From Streptomyces paradoxus (GTDB lineage: Bacteria > Actinomycetota > Actinomycetes > Streptomycetales > Streptomycetaceae), in the NCBI RefSeq assembly GCF_014202475.1, contig NZ_JACHGV010000009.1, positions 62,001 to 126,000 of the forward strand: a DNA stretch of 64,000 bases. Reading direction: 5' to 3'. Under the pieces are notes generated by a model, which ran no database searches, was not told the origin of the DNA, and was given only the letters and a program-made list of their open reading frames with translations. How positions within the stretch are numbered: position 1 is the stretch's first letter; the number at the start of each line of letters is the position of its first letter. The position numbers and the translations under genes were made by a program. This document shows, one piece after another, positions 24,493 to 32,120 of this stretch.

Positions 24493-25092
24493 CTACGGCT
24501 GGGGCGCCCACTCCGGGTCCCGCCCGCTGAGCCCCACCGCCCGGGCCAGCAGGGATGCCTCCGGCCCGACCGTGACGACGGGGCCGAAGATGGCTCCGCG
24601 GCCGGGGTCGTCGACGCTCGCAGCGAGGAAGGCGTGGCAGGTCTCCAGCGCGGCCGGGTCGGGGTCGTACCCCTGACCGCTGGCGCGGGCCAGGTCCCAG
24701 CCGTGGATCACCAGTTCGTCGGTGGCGACGAGCCCCGCGACCTCACCGGGCAGGTCCACGCCGCCGGCGCGGGTCATGCCGGTCCACGCGGCCGGGTCGC
24801 GCCAGGCCTCGGCCAGTTCGGCGAGGACCTTGGGCAGCTCCTCGCGCCAGCCGGGACCGATGTCCGGGAGCGCGGAATCGGGGCTGGTGTCGGTGGTGAC
24901 GCCCAGGTCCTTGCGGCCGGCGTCGCGGAAGGCGACGGCCAGGCCCGCCAGGTGGCCGAGCAGATGGCGCACCTCGTACTCGGGGCAGGGCGTCGGGCCG
25001 GCCAGTTGCTCGTCGGTGACGCCGGCGACGAGCCGCGCCAGTTCCTGTGCCTGGGGTCCGAGGTCGAGGGTCGTACGGGTCGTGTCGGTCAT
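24493..25092 (-). CDS. TIGR03086-type metal-binding protein (DinB/mycothiol-maleylpyruvate-isomerase fold)
   Basis: A 199-residue protein with the four-helix DinB-like signature. Recognisable are PTPCPEYEVRHLLGHLAGL near 35-55 (first metal His), TDELVIHGWDLARASGQ near 125-140 (second His pair), and the C-terminal GRGAIFGPVV. Such proteins are frequent in actinobacteria, some using mycothiol, but the reaction here is unknown. It is a single gene, and its stop lies 151 bases from the pectin-operon GntR start. No link to pectin is evident. Confidence 0.8.
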   Translation of the reverse strand: MTDTTRTTLDLGPQAQELARLVAGVTDEQLAGPTPCPEYEVRHLLGHLAGLAVAFRDAGRKDLGVTTDTSPDSALPDIGPGWREELPKVLAELAEAWRDPAAWTGMTRAGGVDLPGEVAGLVATDELVIHGWDLARASGQGYDPDPAALETCHAFLAASVDDPGRGAIFGPVVTVGPEASLLARAVGLSGRDPEWAPQP

Positions 25093-25222
25093 GCGTGCTC
25101 CTCAGCGGTGTCGTCCTGGGAGGTAGACCGGCACCGGCCGCGGAACTCATCGTCCCGCCCGGCCGCTTCTAGGGAACCTGCCCGATCCGCTCCCCCGGTC
25201 CTCAGCCGCACGATGACCGGGC

Positions 25223-26437
25223 ATGACGACCAAGACGACCTGGCCGCTCGGACGCGTCCTGCGCGACCGTGACGCCGGACTCTGCCTCGCGGGCGTGGTG
25301 GTCTCCGGCTTCGGCACCTCCGCCCTGTGGCTGGCCTCGGGCGTGTGGGTCAAGGACCTCACCGGCTCGGACGGCCTGGCCGCGCTGTGCATGCTCGCCA
25401 TGTGGCTGCCGGTCCTGGCCGGGCCGCTGCTGGGCACGCTCGCCGACCGGGGCCGCCGCAAGCCGCTGCTGATCGGCGTGAACGTGCTGCTGGGGAGCCT
25501 GCTGCTCACCCTGGTCGCCGTCGACTCCCCGGGCGAGCTGTGGCTGCTGTACGCGGTGCTGTTCGTGTACGGGGCGGCGGGAGTCGTCCACGACGCGGCC
25601 GAGTCGGCGCTGGTCGCGACCGCCGTCGGCCCGTCCCTGCTGGGCGACTTCAACGGCCTGCGCATGACGGCGGCCGAGGGCATGAAGCTGCTGGCCCCGC
25701 TGGCGGGCGCGGGCCTGTACGCGGCGTACGGCGGCGTGAATGTCGCCCTCCTGGACGCGGCGACGTTCGTGCTGGCCACAGGCCTGTACGCGGCACTGCG
25801 GGTGCGGGAGGACAAGCCCACCCGGACCGAGGACGGCCGCCGACGGCGGACGGCCGAGGGCGTACGCCACCTGTGGGCGCACCCCGTGCTGCGCCCCCTG
25901 GTCCTGGCGGGCGGCGCCACCATGCTGTGCGCCGGCCTGAACGGCGCGCTGGTCTACGCCGTCGTCGACGGCCTCGGGCACTCCCCCGCGTACGCCGGTG
26001 TCCTGTACGCCGTGCAGGGCGCCGGGTCGGTCGCGGTGGGGCTGCTGTCCGGCGCCGCCCTGCGCCGGCTGGGGGCACGGCGCTTCGGGGCGTACGGCAT
26101 CGCCCTGCTGGCGCTCGCGGTGGCCCTGCGGGCGGTGCCGTCGGACCCGGTGGCACTGGTATGCAGCGCGGCGATCGGCGCGGGGCTGCCCGCCGTGCTG
26201 ATCGCCACGCTGACGTCCGTACAGCGCGAGACGCCCGGTGCGCTGCTGGGCCGGGTCACGGCCACGGCCAACACCCTGGTGTTCGCACCGAACGCGGTCG
26301 GGCTGGCCGCCGGGGCGGCCCTCGTCGAGGTGGTGGGCCACCGGCCGGTACTGGTGGCCCTGGGGGTGGCCCTGCTGGTGACGGCGGCGGCGCTGTGCGC
26401 TCCCCCGGCCGGGGCCGAAGCCGTCCCCGGCCGGTGA
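25223..26437 (+). CDS. MFS family transporter
   Basis: A 404-residue polytopic protein with about 10-12 membrane helices. The cytoplasmic loop between helices 2 and 3 reads GTLADRGRRKPLLIGVNVLL, the MFS motif A equivalent. Helical repeats include TMLCAGLNGALVYAVVDGLG and YAVQGAGSVAVGLLSGAAL. It resembles the enterobactin-exporter or drug-efflux group. The start is ATG at 25223. The gene is divergent from the DinB-like gene and ends 16 bases from a convergent gene. A role in pectin metabolism is possible but not shown. Confidence 0.82.
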   Translation: MTTKTTWPLGRVLRDRDAGLCLAGVVVSGFGTSALWLASGVWVKDLTGSDGLAALCMLAMWLPVLAGPLLGTLADRGRRKPLLIGVNVLLGSLLLTLVAVDSPGELWLLYAVLFVYGAAGVVHDAAESALVATAVGPSLLGDFNGLRMTAAEGMKLLAPLAGAGLYAAYGGVNVALLDAATFVLATGLYAALRVREDKPTRTEDGRRRRTAEGVRHLWAHPVLRPLVLAGGATMLCAGLNGALVYAVVDGLGHSPAYAGVLYAVQGAGSVAVGLLSGAALRRLGARRFGAYGIALLALAVALRAVPSDPVALVCSAAIGAGLPAVLIATLTSVQRETPGALLGRVTATANTLVFAPNAVGLAAGAALVEVVGHRPVLVALGVALLVTAAALCAPPAGAEAVPGR

Positions 26438-26453
26438 CGGCCGTCCCGCCGTC

Positions 26454-27617
26454 TCAGAGCCCGGCGAGGGCGGAACGGACCGTGTCCAGGTCGCCGTCGG
26501 ACGCCAGTCCGGCGTGGTACAGCCGCAGTTCGGTGGCGCCCAGCCGCCGTGCTTCGGCGGCGTCGTCGGCGAGGGTGCCGGGGCTGCCGCCCATCCCCGA
26601 GACGACGGTGAAGTTGGCGGCGATGACGGCGCCCTCGCGCTCCTGCCGCGCGAACGGCGTGAGGGTGCCGGTGCCGCCGGCGCAGGGCACGACCACGCCG
26701 TCCGCGACGGACAGGATGTGCGCCGGGTCGACGCCGGGGTTGGCGCCGACGTGGTACGACACGGGGTCCGCGTGCAGCAGGACCCGGAAGCCGCCGGGAG
26801 CGGCCGCCCGGACCGCCGCGACGGCCTGTTCCTGCAGCGTGCGGGCGGTTTCGTCGCGGTACGCGCGCGTGGTGTTCGCGAGGGTCTCGCCCAGGAGCTT
26901 CTCGACTCCCGGCCAGGCTCCGTCGGAGGGTGCCCCCTGCCACACCGGTTCCAGCGCGGTCCGTACGGCGGCCGCCAGCCGGTCGGCGTCCAGGCCGTGC
27001 CGGCCGTAACCCTCCCGGCAGGACGGGCAGAAGCACAGCGCCATCAGGTACTGCCCGGCGTCCCCGAGGCCGACGCCGCCGGTCTTGTCGTGGGCGTGCA
27101 GATGCTGCAGCCCGTACCAGCCGAGGGACTCCAGCTCGGTGCCACGCGCCCCGGGCCGGACGGCGGCCTCGGCGGCCAGGTCGGTCAGGTACGCGCGGGT
27201 GGCGGGCTGGGCGATGCACGGCGCCCAGGGGTAGCGGTCGCCGTAGGCGTTGACGACCGAGGTGTCCGGGTGTTCGGCGCCCAGGCGGGAGTTGTGGGCG
27301 AGGACGACCCAGGTGTGCACCTCCAGACCGGCGTCGGCGAGCGCGGTGGCGGCCTCGCCGAAGGCGTCCCCGGGGGCCCAGGCGCCGGCCGCGTAGGGGC
27401 GCAGTTCGCGCCCGTTCCAGCGGTCGTCCGCCGGGTACAGCACGGCGGCGTGCTCGGCCGTGACGACGCGGTGGCGCGGGTGGCGGGGGGTGAGGGCGCG
27501 GGTGGAGTGGTAGGCGGCGGCCAGGGTCACCTGCTCCACGCCGAGCGCGGCGATCCGCGCGGGTGCCTCCGGGTCCCCGTTGACGTCCCAGGGGTAGACG
27601 AATGCCGACGCCTTCAC
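26454..27617 (-). CDS. Uncharacterised TIM-barrel glycosidase-like protein coupled to kdgD
   Basis: A 387-residue protein of unknown function. The start is GTG at 27617, overlapping the kdgD stop (GTGA), so it is co-translated with a uronate-catabolic enzyme. There is no signal peptide. The N-terminus KASAFVYPWDVNGDPEAPAR, GVEQVTLAAAYHS, and a Cys triplet CFCPSCREGYGRHGL near 195-205 suggest a TIM barrel like the hypothetical glycosidase (GHL) families, where a CxCPxC segment also occurs. LHADPVSYHVGANPGVD could line the pocket. I cannot assign a reaction. Its position suggests hydrolysis or isomerisation of a uronate-containing substrate. Confidence 0.6.
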   Translation of the reverse strand: MKASAFVYPWDVNGDPEAPARIAALGVEQVTLAAAYHSTRALTPRHPRHRVVTAEHAAVLYPADDRWNGRELRPYAAGAWAPGDAFGEAATALADAGLEVHTWVVLAHNSRLGAEHPDTSVVNAYGDRYPWAPCIAQPATRAYLTDLAAEAAVRPGARGTELESLGWYGLQHLHAHDKTGGVGLGDAGQYLMALCFCPSCREGYGRHGLDADRLAAAVRTALEPVWQGAPSDGAWPGVEKLLGETLANTTRAYRDETARTLQEQAVAAVRAAAPGGFRVLLHADPVSYHVGANPGVDPAHILSVADGVVVPCAGGTGTLTPFARQEREGAVIAANFTVVSGMGGSPGTLADDAAEARRLGATELRLYHAGLASDGDLDTVRSALAGL

Positions 27618-28555
27618 TTGGCCTCCTCCAGCAGCGCGTAACCGCGTTCGATCACTTCGGCGAGCTGCTTGAGATGATCCTCGGCGGGCTCGTGCAGCGG
27701 GGGCCGCACCTCCCCGACATCGAGGCCGCGCAGCCGTACACCGGCCTTGACCAGGGCGACGGCGTAGCCGCGGCCGCGGTCGCGCAGTTCGACGAACGGG
27801 CGGTAGAAGCCGTCCAGCAGCTTCACCACGGTGGCGTCGTCGCCGGTCCTGAGGGCCTGGTGGAAGGCGAGGGCGATCTCCGGCGCGAAGCAGAAGACGG
27901 CGGACGAGTAGAGCGTGACACCGAGGGCGCGGTAGGCGAGCTGGGTCTGCTCGGCGGTCGGCAGACCGTTGAAGTAGAGGAAGTCGCCCGGGACGTCGGA
28001 GCGGACGGCGCTGACGACGCGCTGCATGAGGTCGAGATCGCCGAGCCCGTCCTTGAGGCCGATGATCCCGTCGGTGCGGGCCAGGGCGACCACCGTCTGC
28101 GGGGTGAACACGGCGTTGTCGCGCTGGTAGACGATCACCGGCAGGGCAGTCGCGGCGGCCACCTCCCGGTAGTGCCGCAGCAGCCCCTCCTGCCCGGCGA
28201 CGACGAGGTAGGGCGGCATGGCGAGCAGCCCGTCCGCCCCGGCGGCCTCGGCGAGGCGGGCGTAGCGCACGGCGAGCGCGGTGCCGTACCCGGCGCCCGC
28301 GACGACCGGCACGCGCCCGTCGGCGGCCTCGACGGCGGCCCGTACGCAGGCCTCGAACTCCTCGGGCGTCAGCGCGTGGAACTCGCCGGTGCCGCAGCAG
28401 GCGAACACGGCGGCGGCTCCGGCCTCCACCCCGCGCCGGACGTGCGTGCGGTAGGTGTCGAGGTCCACGGAGCCGTCGGGTCCGTAGGCGGTGACCGGGA
28501 AGAACAGCGGCCCGCTGGGGACGTTGAGTCGCGTGGCGAGAGGGGCTGGCGTCAC
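27614..28555 (-). CDS. kdgD: 5-dehydro-4-deoxyglucarate dehydratase
   Basis: A 313-residue DHDPS-family enzyme. Typical KdgD motifs are GPLFFPVTAYGPDGSVDLDT, CCGTGEFHALTPEEF, VIVYQRDNAVFT (catalytic Tyr) and GIIGLKDGLGDL (Schiff-base Lys). It converts 5-keto-4-deoxy-D-glucarate to 2-ketoglutarate semialdehyde with loss of water and CO2, the penultimate step of oxidative galacturonate or glucarate breakdown. I start it at GTG 28555, which has GGGAGAG just upstream. An in-frame ATG at 28579 has no ribosome site. It is divergent from the uronate dehydrogenase gene, which catalyses the first step of the same route. Confidence 0.88.
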   Translation of the reverse strand: MTPAPLATRLNVPSGPLFFPVTAYGPDGSVDLDTYRTHVRRGVEAGAAAVFACCGTGEFHALTPEEFEACVRAAVEAADGRVPVVAGAGYGTALAVRYARLAEAAGADGLLAMPPYLVVAGQEGLLRHYREVAAATALPVIVYQRDNAVFTPQTVVALARTDGIIGLKDGLGDLDLMQRVVSAVRSDVPGDFLYFNGLPTAEQTQLAYRALGVTLYSSAVFCFAPEIALAFHQALRTGDDATVVKLLDGFYRPFVELRDRGRGYAVALVKAGVRLRGLDVGEVRPPLHEPAEDHLKQLAEVIERGYALLEEAK

Positions 28556-28570
28556 AAGCTCTCCCGGTTC

Positions 28571-28587
28571 CATATTCATGATTGGCG
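28571..28587 (+). repeat. CATAT-N6-TTGGCG motif, copy 1
   Basis: CATAT at 28571-28575 and TTGGCG at 28582-28587 are separated by six bases. The same arrangement recurs at 28744-28760 in front of udh, so both divergent genes carry the motif in their 5' leader regions. It may be a shared regulator site. Confidence 0.4.
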
Positions 28588-28608
28588 TCTATATTTCTGA
28601 ACAACTCC

Positions 28609-28638
28609 ACGCTAAGGCGCCCCCTTGGTGCCGGTCAA
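28609..28638 (-). promoter_or_regulatory. Predicted kdgD promoter
   Basis: On the minus strand, -35 TTGACC (28638-28633) and -10 TAGCGT (28614-28609) are separated by 18 bases. The divergent udh promoter has the same layout, TTGACG-N18-TAGCGT, which makes chance less likely. Confidence 0.6.
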
Positions 28639-28687
28639 GCGCGCACACCCGCGATGCACCTGCGGATTCACCTCCTCCGCGGCATAC

Positions 28688-28717
28688 TTGACGCACTCCG
28701 CCCCGGATCCTTAGCGT
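28688..28717 (+). promoter_or_regulatory. Predicted udh promoter
   Basis: -35 TTGACG (28688-28693), 18-base spacer, -10 TAGCGT (28712-28717). This mirrors the kdgD promoter almost exactly. The expected start of transcription, near 28724, coincides with an 8-bp inverted repeat. Confidence 0.65.
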
Positions 28718-28723
28718 GTCCAC

Positions 28724-28760
28724 GCATATGAATGCCGTGCGCTCATATGCACGGTTGGCG
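28724..28760. promoter_or_regulatory. Inverted repeat operator candidate at the udh transcription start
   Basis: GCATATGA (28724-28731) and TCATATGC (28743-28750) form perfect 8-bp arms with an 11-base spacer, directly downstream of the predicted -10. The second arm overlaps the second copy of CATAT-N6-TTGGCG (28744-28760). The position fits a repressor acting as a roadblock at +1 to +27. Confidence 0.55.
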
Positions 28761-28777
28761 ATCAAGGAGACCCGAGG

Positions 28778-29587
28778 ATGCCCGCTCCCCGCACCGTCCT
28801 GCTCACCGGCGCCGCCGGCGGCCTCGGCACCTTGATGCGGGACCTGCTCCCGGCCTACGGCTACGACCTGCGCCTGCTGGACCTGCGCCCGGTCGAAGGC
28901 GAGCCCGACGCGATCACCGCCGACCTGGCCGACCGGGACGCCGTGCGCGAGGCCGTCCGGGGCGTCGACGCGATCCTCCACCTCGCGGGCATCTCCCTGG
29001 AAGCACCGTTCGAGAAGATCCTCAAGGCCAACATCGAGGGCACCTACCACCTCTACGAGGCCGCTCGCGAAGAAGGCGTCGGCAGGATCGTCTTCGCCTC
29101 CTCCAACCACGCCGTCGGCTACACCCCCCGCCCCCGGGGCGACGACCCCCTCATCCCGGTCGACACCCCGCGCCGCCCGGACACCTTCTACGGCCTGTCC
29201 AAGTGCTTCGGCGAGGACCTCGCCCAGCTCTACTGGGACAGGCACGGCCTGGAGACGGTCTCGGTGCGCATCGGCTCCTGCTTCCCCGAGCCGACCAGCG
29301 TGCGCATGCTCTCGGTGTGGATGAGCCCCGCCGACGGCGCCCGTCTCTTCCACGCGGCCCTGACCGCCGAGCACGTCGGCCACACCGTCGTGCACGGTTC
29401 CTCCGCCAACACCCGGCTGTGGTGGGACCTCGGCACCGCCCGGGCGCTCGGCTACGAGCCGCAGGACGACTCCGAACCGTACGCCGAGAAGCTCATCGCC
29501 GAGCAGGGCGAGCTGCAGGACGGCAACGAGGCGCACGCCTACCTGGGCGGTCAGTTCGTCACGGACCCGCCGGTCTGGCCGTACTGA
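28778..29587 (+). CDS. udh: NAD-dependent uronate dehydrogenase
   Basis: A 269-residue short-chain/extended epimerase-fold dehydrogenase. The nucleotide motif is VLLTGAAGGLGTLMRDLL, the catalytic region FASSNHAVGYTPR, and the YxxxK pair FYGLSKCFGEDLAQ. RIGSCFPEPTSVRMLSVW matches the uronate-binding strand of Udh. Length also matches (about 265-270). It oxidises D-galacturonate or D-glucuronate to the aldarolactone, entering the route completed by KdgD. The start is ATG at 28778 after AAGGAGA. It is divergently transcribed from kdgD across a 222-base region with matched promoters. Confidence 0.88.
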   Translation: MPAPRTVLLTGAAGGLGTLMRDLLPAYGYDLRLLDLRPVEGEPDAITADLADRDAVREAVRGVDAILHLAGISLEAPFEKILKANIEGTYHLYEAAREEGVGRIVFASSNHAVGYTPRPRGDDPLIPVDTPRRPDTFYGLSKCFGEDLAQLYWDRHGLETVSVRIGSCFPEPTSVRMLSVWMSPADGARLFHAALTAEHVGHTVVHGSSANTRLWWDLGTARALGYEPQDDSEPYAEKLIAEQGELQDGNEAHAYLGGQFVTDPPVWPY

Positions 29588-29888
29588 CCGGAAACAGCCG
29601 CCGCCAGGGCGGACGGGCAGAGAACGGGCCCGCCCGCTCGGACATTCGGGCACGACCCGGAGACCGCAGGGAAGCGCCCTCAGGGGCGCGGGGAACTGCG
29701 CGACCAGCCACAACGCACCCGCAGACGCCCACGGCCTCCCCCTGCCACTCCGCACACCCGCACGACCGAACGGGCACACCCGGGCAGGATCCCGCCCTCA
29801 ACAGACCTGGCCTCCACGGAACACCCCCTGTAGAACTTCCCCCAAGGCCCGACCGAGGGCCCGAACGGGCAGCACAGCAGGAAGGCGG
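29588..29888. other. Intergenic stretch with a dispersed repeat, no gene seen
   Basis: Between udh and the DeoR-type regulator, both plus strand. It contains repeat copy 2 (29683-29710) and GC-rich partial inverted repeats around 29845-29872 (GGCCCGACCGAGGGCCCGAACGG region). No convincing coding frame is visible on either strand. The DeoR promoter must lie here, but I could not pick it out. Confidence 0.5.
29683..29710 (+). repeat. Dispersed intergenic repeat, copy 2
   Basis: Identical to copy 1 (11863) except for one base in the last eight: GGGGCGCGGGGAACTGCGCG, then ACCAGCCA. It lies downstream of udh, not inside an operon. Confidence 0.78.
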
Positions 29889-30665
29889 GTGACGGCCATG
29901 AACAGAACCGCGGAAGAACGCCAGCGCGAGATCGTGCTGGCCGCACGCCGGGACGGCGCCGTCGACGTCACCGCCCTCGCCACCGAGCTGGGCGTTGCCA
30001 AGGAAACCGTACGAAGGGACCTGCGGGTCCTGGAGGACCACGGCCTGCTCCGCCGCACCCACGGCGGCGCCTACCCCGTGGAGAGCGCCGGCTTCGAGAC
30101 GACGCTCGCCTTCCGGGCCACGAGCCACGTCCCCGAGAAGCGCCGGGTCGCGGCCGCCGCGGCCGACCTGCTCGGCGACGCCGAGACGGTCTTCGTCGAC
30201 GAGGGCTACACCCCGCAGCTCATCGCCGAGGCACTCCCCAGGGACCGGCCGCTGACCGTGGTCACCGCGTCCCTGCCGGTCGCGGGCGCCCTCGCCGAGG
30301 CCGAGCACGTCTCCGTGCTGCTGCTCGGCGGCCGGGTGCGGCGCGGCACCCTCGCCACCGTCGACCACTGGACGACGAAGATGCTGTCCGGCTTCGTCGT
30401 CGACCTGGCGTTCATCGGCGCCAACGGCATCTCCCGCGAACACGGCCTCACCACCCCCGACCCGGCCGTCAGCGAGGTCAAGGCACAGGCGATCCGGGCC
30501 GCCCGGCGCGTGGTCTTCGCGGGCGTGCACACCAAGTTCGGAGCGGTCAGCTTCTGCCGGTTCGCCGAGGTCGGCGCACTGGAGACGATCGTGACGAGCA
30601 CCCTGCTGCCGGCCGCCGAGGCCCACCGCTACTCACTGCTCGGACCGCAGGTCATCCGCGTCTGA
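29889..30665 (+). CDS. DeoR-family transcriptional regulator
   Basis: A 258-residue sugar-phosphate-type repressor. The N-terminal winged helix has AEERQREIVLAARRDG and LGVAKETVRRDLRVLEDHGL; the family phrase RRTHGGAYP follows. The C-terminal sensor domain shows FVDEGYTPQLIAEAL, DLAFIGANGISREHGLTT and AVSEVKAQAI. It sits 81 bases before a polyol-type ABC importer operon on the same strand and probably represses it until a phosphorylated polyol or sugar appears. The start is GTG at 29889 or ATG at 29898; AGGAAGG lies 3 and 12 bases before them, so neither is decisive. Confidence 0.88.
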   Translation: MTAMNRTAEERQREIVLAARRDGAVDVTALATELGVAKETVRRDLRVLEDHGLLRRTHGGAYPVESAGFETTLAFRATSHVPEKRRVAAAAADLLGDAETVFVDEGYTPQLIAEALPRDRPLTVVTASLPVAGALAEAEHVSVLLLGGRVRRGTLATVDHWTTKMLSGFVVDLAFIGANGISREHGLTTPDPAVSEVKAQAIRAARRVVFAGVHTKFGAVSFCRFAEVGALETIVTSTLLPAAEAHRYSLLGPQVIRV

Positions 30666-30746
30666 CCACACGTCGGCCCAACCTCCCCCAGGGCGCCCGC
30701 ACGCCCTGCGGTGCCCCTTATCTCCCCATACATCCAGGAGCGATCC

Positions 30747-32120
30747 ATGCGAACCCAGAGCCGACGACGGCCACCGCGAGCCCCGCTCGCCCTGGCCGCC
30801 GCAGGGACGCTGCTCGCCCCGCTGCTCTCCGGCTGCTGGGTCGGCGCGGGCGGGGCCGGATCCGGCGGCGACGCCATCAACGTCCTGATGGTCAACAACC
30901 CGCAGATGGTCGAGTTGCAGAAGCTGACCCGCGCCCACTTCACCAAAGAGACCGGCATCAAGGTCAACTTCACCGTCCTGCCCGAGAACGACGTCCGCGA
31001 CAAGATCAGCCAGGACTTCGCCAACCAGGCCGGCCAGTACGACGTCGCCACCCTGTCCAACTACGAGATACCGATCTACGCCCGCAACGGCTGGCTGCAC
31101 GAGATGAACGGCTACGTCGCCAAGGACCCGGCCTACGACGAGCAGGACGTCCTGAAGCCGATGCGCCAGTCCCTCACCGCGGACGACGGAAAGCTCTACG
31201 GTCAGCCCTTCTACGGCGAGTCGTCCTTCCTCATGTACCGCAAGGACGTGTTCGAGAAGAAGGGCCTGACGATGCCCGCGCACCCCACCTGGCAGCAGGT
31301 GGCGGACCTCGCCGCGAAGGCGGACGGGGCGGAGCCCGGCATGAAGGGCATCTGCCTGCGCGGCCTGCCCGGCTGGGGCGAGGTGATGGCACCACTGACG
31401 ACGGTCGTGAACACCTTCGGCGGCACCTGGTTCGACAAGGACTGGGAGGCGCAGCTCGACTCCCCCGCCTTCAAAAAGGCGACGAAGTTCTATGTCGACC
31501 TGGTGCGCGAGCACGGCGAGTCCGGCGCCGCCCAGTCCGGCTTCGCCGAGTGCCTGAACAACATGACCCAGGGCAAGGTCGCCATGTGGTACGACGCCAC
31601 CTCCGCGGCCGGTTCCCTGGAGGCCTCCGGCTCCCCGGTCAAGGGCAAGGTCGGCTACGCCCCCGCCCCCGTCGAGAAGACCGAGTCCTCCGGCTGGCTC
31701 TACACCTGGGCCTGGGGCATCCAGAAGGCCTCCCGCAACCCGGACCACGCCTGGAAGTTCGTCTCCTGGGCGTCCGGCAAGGGCTACGAGGAACTGGTCG
31801 GGGACGAGGTCGGCTGGTCGAACGTCCCGGCCGGCAAGCGGGCCTCCACGTACGCCAACGCCGACTACCGCAAAGAGGCCGCCGCCTTCCAGGAGATGAC
31901 CAAGGAGGCCATCGAGAAGGCCCGGCCGAACGACCCCGGCGTCCAGCCGCGGCCCGCGCCCGGCATCCAGTTCGTCGGCATCCCCGAGTTCACCGACCTC
32001 GGCACCAAGGTCTCCCAGGAGATCAGCGCGGCCATCGCCGGACGCCAGTCCGTCGACTCGGCCCTGAAGAAGGCCCAGGCGCTCGCCGAGAAGATCTCCG
32101 AGGAGTACGAGGGACGATGA
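30747..32120 (+). CDS. Polyol/sugar-binding lipoprotein of a CUT1 ABC importer
   Basis: A 457-residue family 1 solute-binding protein. The start is ATG at 30747 after AGGAG. The lipoprotein signal LAPLLSGCWVGAGG places the lipidated Cys near 28. Mature-domain landmarks are NVLMVNNPQMVELQKLT, LPENDVRDKISQDFANQAGQ, YDVATLSNYEIP and GVQPRPAPGIQFVGIPEF. These features resemble the sorbitol/mannitol-binding group. It heads an operon with two permeases and a zinc dehydrogenase joined by ATGA overlaps. The polyol substrate is inferred from the neighbours. Confidence 0.88.
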   Translation: MRTQSRRRPPRAPLALAAAGTLLAPLLSGCWVGAGGAGSGGDAINVLMVNNPQMVELQKLTRAHFTKETGIKVNFTVLPENDVRDKISQDFANQAGQYDVATLSNYEIPIYARNGWLHEMNGYVAKDPAYDEQDVLKPMRQSLTADDGKLYGQPFYGESSFLMYRKDVFEKKGLTMPAHPTWQQVADLAAKADGAEPGMKGICLRGLPGWGEVMAPLTTVVNTFGGTWFDKDWEAQLDSPAFKKATKFYVDLVREHGESGAAQSGFAECLNNMTQGKVAMWYDATSAAGSLEASGSPVKGKVGYAPAPVEKTESSGWLYTWAWGIQKASRNPDHAWKFVSWASGKGYEELVGDEVGWSNVPAGKRASTYANADYRKEAAAFQEMTKEAIEKARPNDPGVQPRPAPGIQFVGIPEFTDLGTKVSQEISAAIAGRQSVDSALKKAQALAEKISEEYEGR

